From JASLBX01 sp035762665 (GTDB taxonomy: Bacteria > Actinomycetota > Actinomycetes > Jiangellales > Jiangellaceae), in NCBI GenBank assembly GCA_035762665.1, contig DASTNZ010000082.1, forward strand, positions 1 to 64,000: DNA of 64,000 nucleotides. The letters run 5' to 3'. The notes under the pieces were generated by a model. The model was given only the letters and a program-made list of their open reading frames with translations, searched no databases and was not told the origin of the DNA. Positions 62,637-64,000 of the stretch are shown piece after piece. The translations under genes and the position numbers were made by a program. Positions within the stretch are counted from its first letter, which is position 1; each line of letters opens with the position of its first letter.

Positions 62637-62639
62637 GAT

Positions 62640-63983
62640 CTAGAACGGGGGTGGGTCGGAGTCGTTGTCGATGACCTGCCCGGCTCGCTCGATGACCTGG
62701 CCGACTGGTTCAGGCTGACGCGTGTAGCGATGCCCGGTGGGTGAGGTGTACTCGAACCTGCCGGGTTCGGGCTGGCTGACCTGCCACTTGGAGTTGTGCT
62801 TGTCGACGTGGTGCTTCTCGCAGAACGGACCCAGGTTGTGGTCGGCGGTCATCCCACCGAGCGCCCAGTCGAGGATGTGGTCGATGTCGACTCCAGGCGC
62901 GGTTGCCGGTCGATCGCAGCCGGGCCAAACACACCTGACGTCGCGCAGGACGATGTGCTCGGCGAGCGGCGCCGGTGGCCGGTAGCGAACGCGCCCGACG
63001 TCGAGGACCGCTCCGGACGCGGGGTCGGTCAGGATCCGCCGCCACACCGCCCCAGTCGCCAGCTTGCGGGCCGTAGTTGCCGTAATCGGGCCGAATCCGG
63101 CCAGCTCCCCCGGCTGTTCGTCGAGCCCGAGCAGGCTGCTTGCCGGCACGGTGACGTTGACGGCGACCGGCCGGTGCGACGCGTCGGAGAGCTTGATACC
63201 ACCGCCGCATGCCGGGCAGCCGCCGACCGGGCCAGCCACCAGCGCCGCGGCCGCGAGGGCAGCCAGCACGTCGACCCGCCGGGCCGCCATGGTTCGCCCG
63301 TCATCCCGGAACCGCTGCTTGAGCGACGCAGCACCGGCGTCCAGAGTCGCCTTTACCGCCGCGGCCACCTCGTCGGGCACGTACGCCTCGATCCAGGACA
63401 TGCCGTCCTGGCCTGGCGTGATCACGATGTACCGCCGCTGCCTGGCGTCCTCGTGCCGGGCTTCTGCACTCTTGGGATCCAGCTGATGGATCTCTCGGTT
63501 GATCAACCGGCGGAGCGACTCGACCGTCAGCTCCGCGGCCTTCGGCAACACCCGACCTTCCACCGTGCGGGCCAGCTCGTTGTCGTGCCGGTACAGCTTC
63601 CGAGCGATCATCTCCGCCTTGCGGGTGTCGACCCACCCCTCTGCCCACGCGGCGAACGTGTCCGGCAGCACCTGCTGCAGGTATTCAGCCCGCGCCACCA
63701 ACGCCTCACCCTCGGCACCCGACACCGCCAGCCGGGCCGCTACCTCCAGCCCGGTCACCCGCTGCGGCGATACCGATACGCGGGCACCCTCGACGGGGCG
63801 CATCTCTACCCGGCGGGCCAGCTCAGCGATGCCCCTCGCCTGCAGCGCGCCCATCGCGGCGACCACACGCTCACACCCGGCGATGAACTCCACAAGCTCG
63901 TACGCACCAAGCTGGGACACGTTCGCACACGCCAGGATCGCAGCCAGCTCAGCTCCGCCCGGCAGCTCTTCCACCGACGGCAT
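62640..63983 (-). CDS. DUF222/HNH endonuclease domain protein (13E12 type)
   Basis: A protein of about 447 residues with a DUF222 N-terminal region (RVTGLEVAARLAVSGAEGE, then AEMIARKLYRHDNELARTVEG) and a C-terminal HNH motif CVWPGCDRPATAPGVDIDHILDWA, GPFCEKHH. Cysteines and histidines of the HNH are intact, so it may be an active nuclease. Such genes are numerous and dispersed in actinobacteria. Start is uncertain: ATG 63983, GTG 63995, or beyond the window end at 64000, because no stop closes the frame first. It precedes dnaE2 by three bases. Confidence 0.87.
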   Translation of the reverse strand: MPSVEELPGGAELAAILACANVSQLGAYELVEFIAGCERVVAAMGALQARGIAELARRVEMRPVEGARVSVSPQRVTGLEVAARLAVSGAEGEALVARAEYLQQVLPDTFAAWAEGWVDTRKAEMIARKLYRHDNELARTVEGRVLPKAAELTVESLRRLINREIHQLDPKSAEARHEDARQRRYIVITPGQDGMSWIEAYVPDEVAAAVKATLDAGAASLKQRFRDDGRTMAARRVDVLAALAAAALVAGPVGGCPACGGGIKLSDASHRPVAVNVTVPASSLLGLDEQPGELAGFGPITATTARKLATGAVWRRILTDPASGAVLDVGRVRYRPPAPLAEHIVLRDVRCVWPGCDRPATAPGVDIDHILDWALGGMTADHNLGPFCEKHHVDKHNSKWQVSQPEPGRFEYTSPTGHRYTRQPEPVGQVIERAGQVIDNDSDPPPF

Positions 63984-64000
63984 CCGTGCAGGCACCCGGG

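Noticed and set aside
62637..62639. A LexA-controlled promoter directly before dnaE2.
   Set aside because: Only three bases lie between the HNH stop and the dnaE2 start, and no box was seen in the end of the HNH gene.
62640..63995. DUF222/HNH gene as an insertion sequence or group II intron endonuclease.
   Set aside because: No terminal repeats, target duplication, reverse transcriptase or intron structure is visible; the flanks are ordinary chromosomal DNA.

Overview
The window is GC-rich chromosomal DNA from an actinobacterium, probably a filamentous or soil lineage. The evidence is gene content and order: GatCAB, a NucS/EndoMS mismatch endonuclease, a complete GlgE alpha-glucan pathway, a FilP-type coiled-coil protein beside methylmalonyl-CoA epimerase, an HspR (HAIR) operator at a small heat-shock gene, a DUF222/HNH protein, and frequent GTGA/ATGA stop-start overlaps. 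No rRNA, tRNA, prophage, CRISPR array or insertion sequence was seen. I cannot name the genus.

Left block (1-22.8 kb). From memory this follows the gatA to echA17 neighbourhood of Mycobacterium tuberculosis (about Rv3011c-Rv3039c): gatA, gatC, ligA, a MetE-like protein, mnmA, an IscS-type cysteine desulfurase, etfA, etfB, two SAM methyltransferases with a hexapeptide acetyltransferase, and an enoyl-CoA hydratase. Interspersed are a PadR/DUF1707 pair, a membrane acyltransferase, a histidine kinase whose likely response regulator lies two genes away, hsp20, a TetR/hydrolase pair, a lone polyprenyl sugar-phosphate transferase, and a PadR/HAAS pair.

Middle block (23-43 kb). An aldo/keto reductase precedes glgX; glgP lies opposite; glgE-treS-mak-(AhpD-like gene)-glgB form one coupled operon. 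These make and remodel alpha-1,4/1,6-glucan through trehalose and maltose-1-phosphate. Next come two envelope proteins, an AAA+ ATPase with a YbbN-type thioredoxin, and the large subunit of isobutyryl-CoA mutase (diagnostic Phe80/Gln198) opposite an Rrf2 regulator.

Right block (43-64 kb). MarR, PH-domain and small membrane proteins lead to a B12/acyl-CoA cluster (meaB, thiolase, cobalamin adenosyltransferase, epimerase) that would supply and protect the mutase cofactor. Then come a DivIVA-like micro-protein and FilP homologue, two alpha/beta hydrolases, a PhnD-C-E-E type ABC transporter, an SGNH hydrolase, FmdB, GNAT, 3-hydroxyacyl-CoA dehydrogenase, nucS, dnaE2 and a DUF222/HNH gene. The middle and right blocks resemble M. 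tuberculosis Rv1321-Rv1328 and Streptomyces coelicolor SCO5385-SCO5400.

The least explained signals are intergenic. They include two families of dispersed hairpins (two copies each), a 14-codon leader ORF plus 12-bp-stem hairpin before the thioredoxin gene, several strong palindromic operators, and an apparent HNH-dnaE2-nucS transcription unit that places a mutator polymerase beside a mutation-avoidance nuclease.
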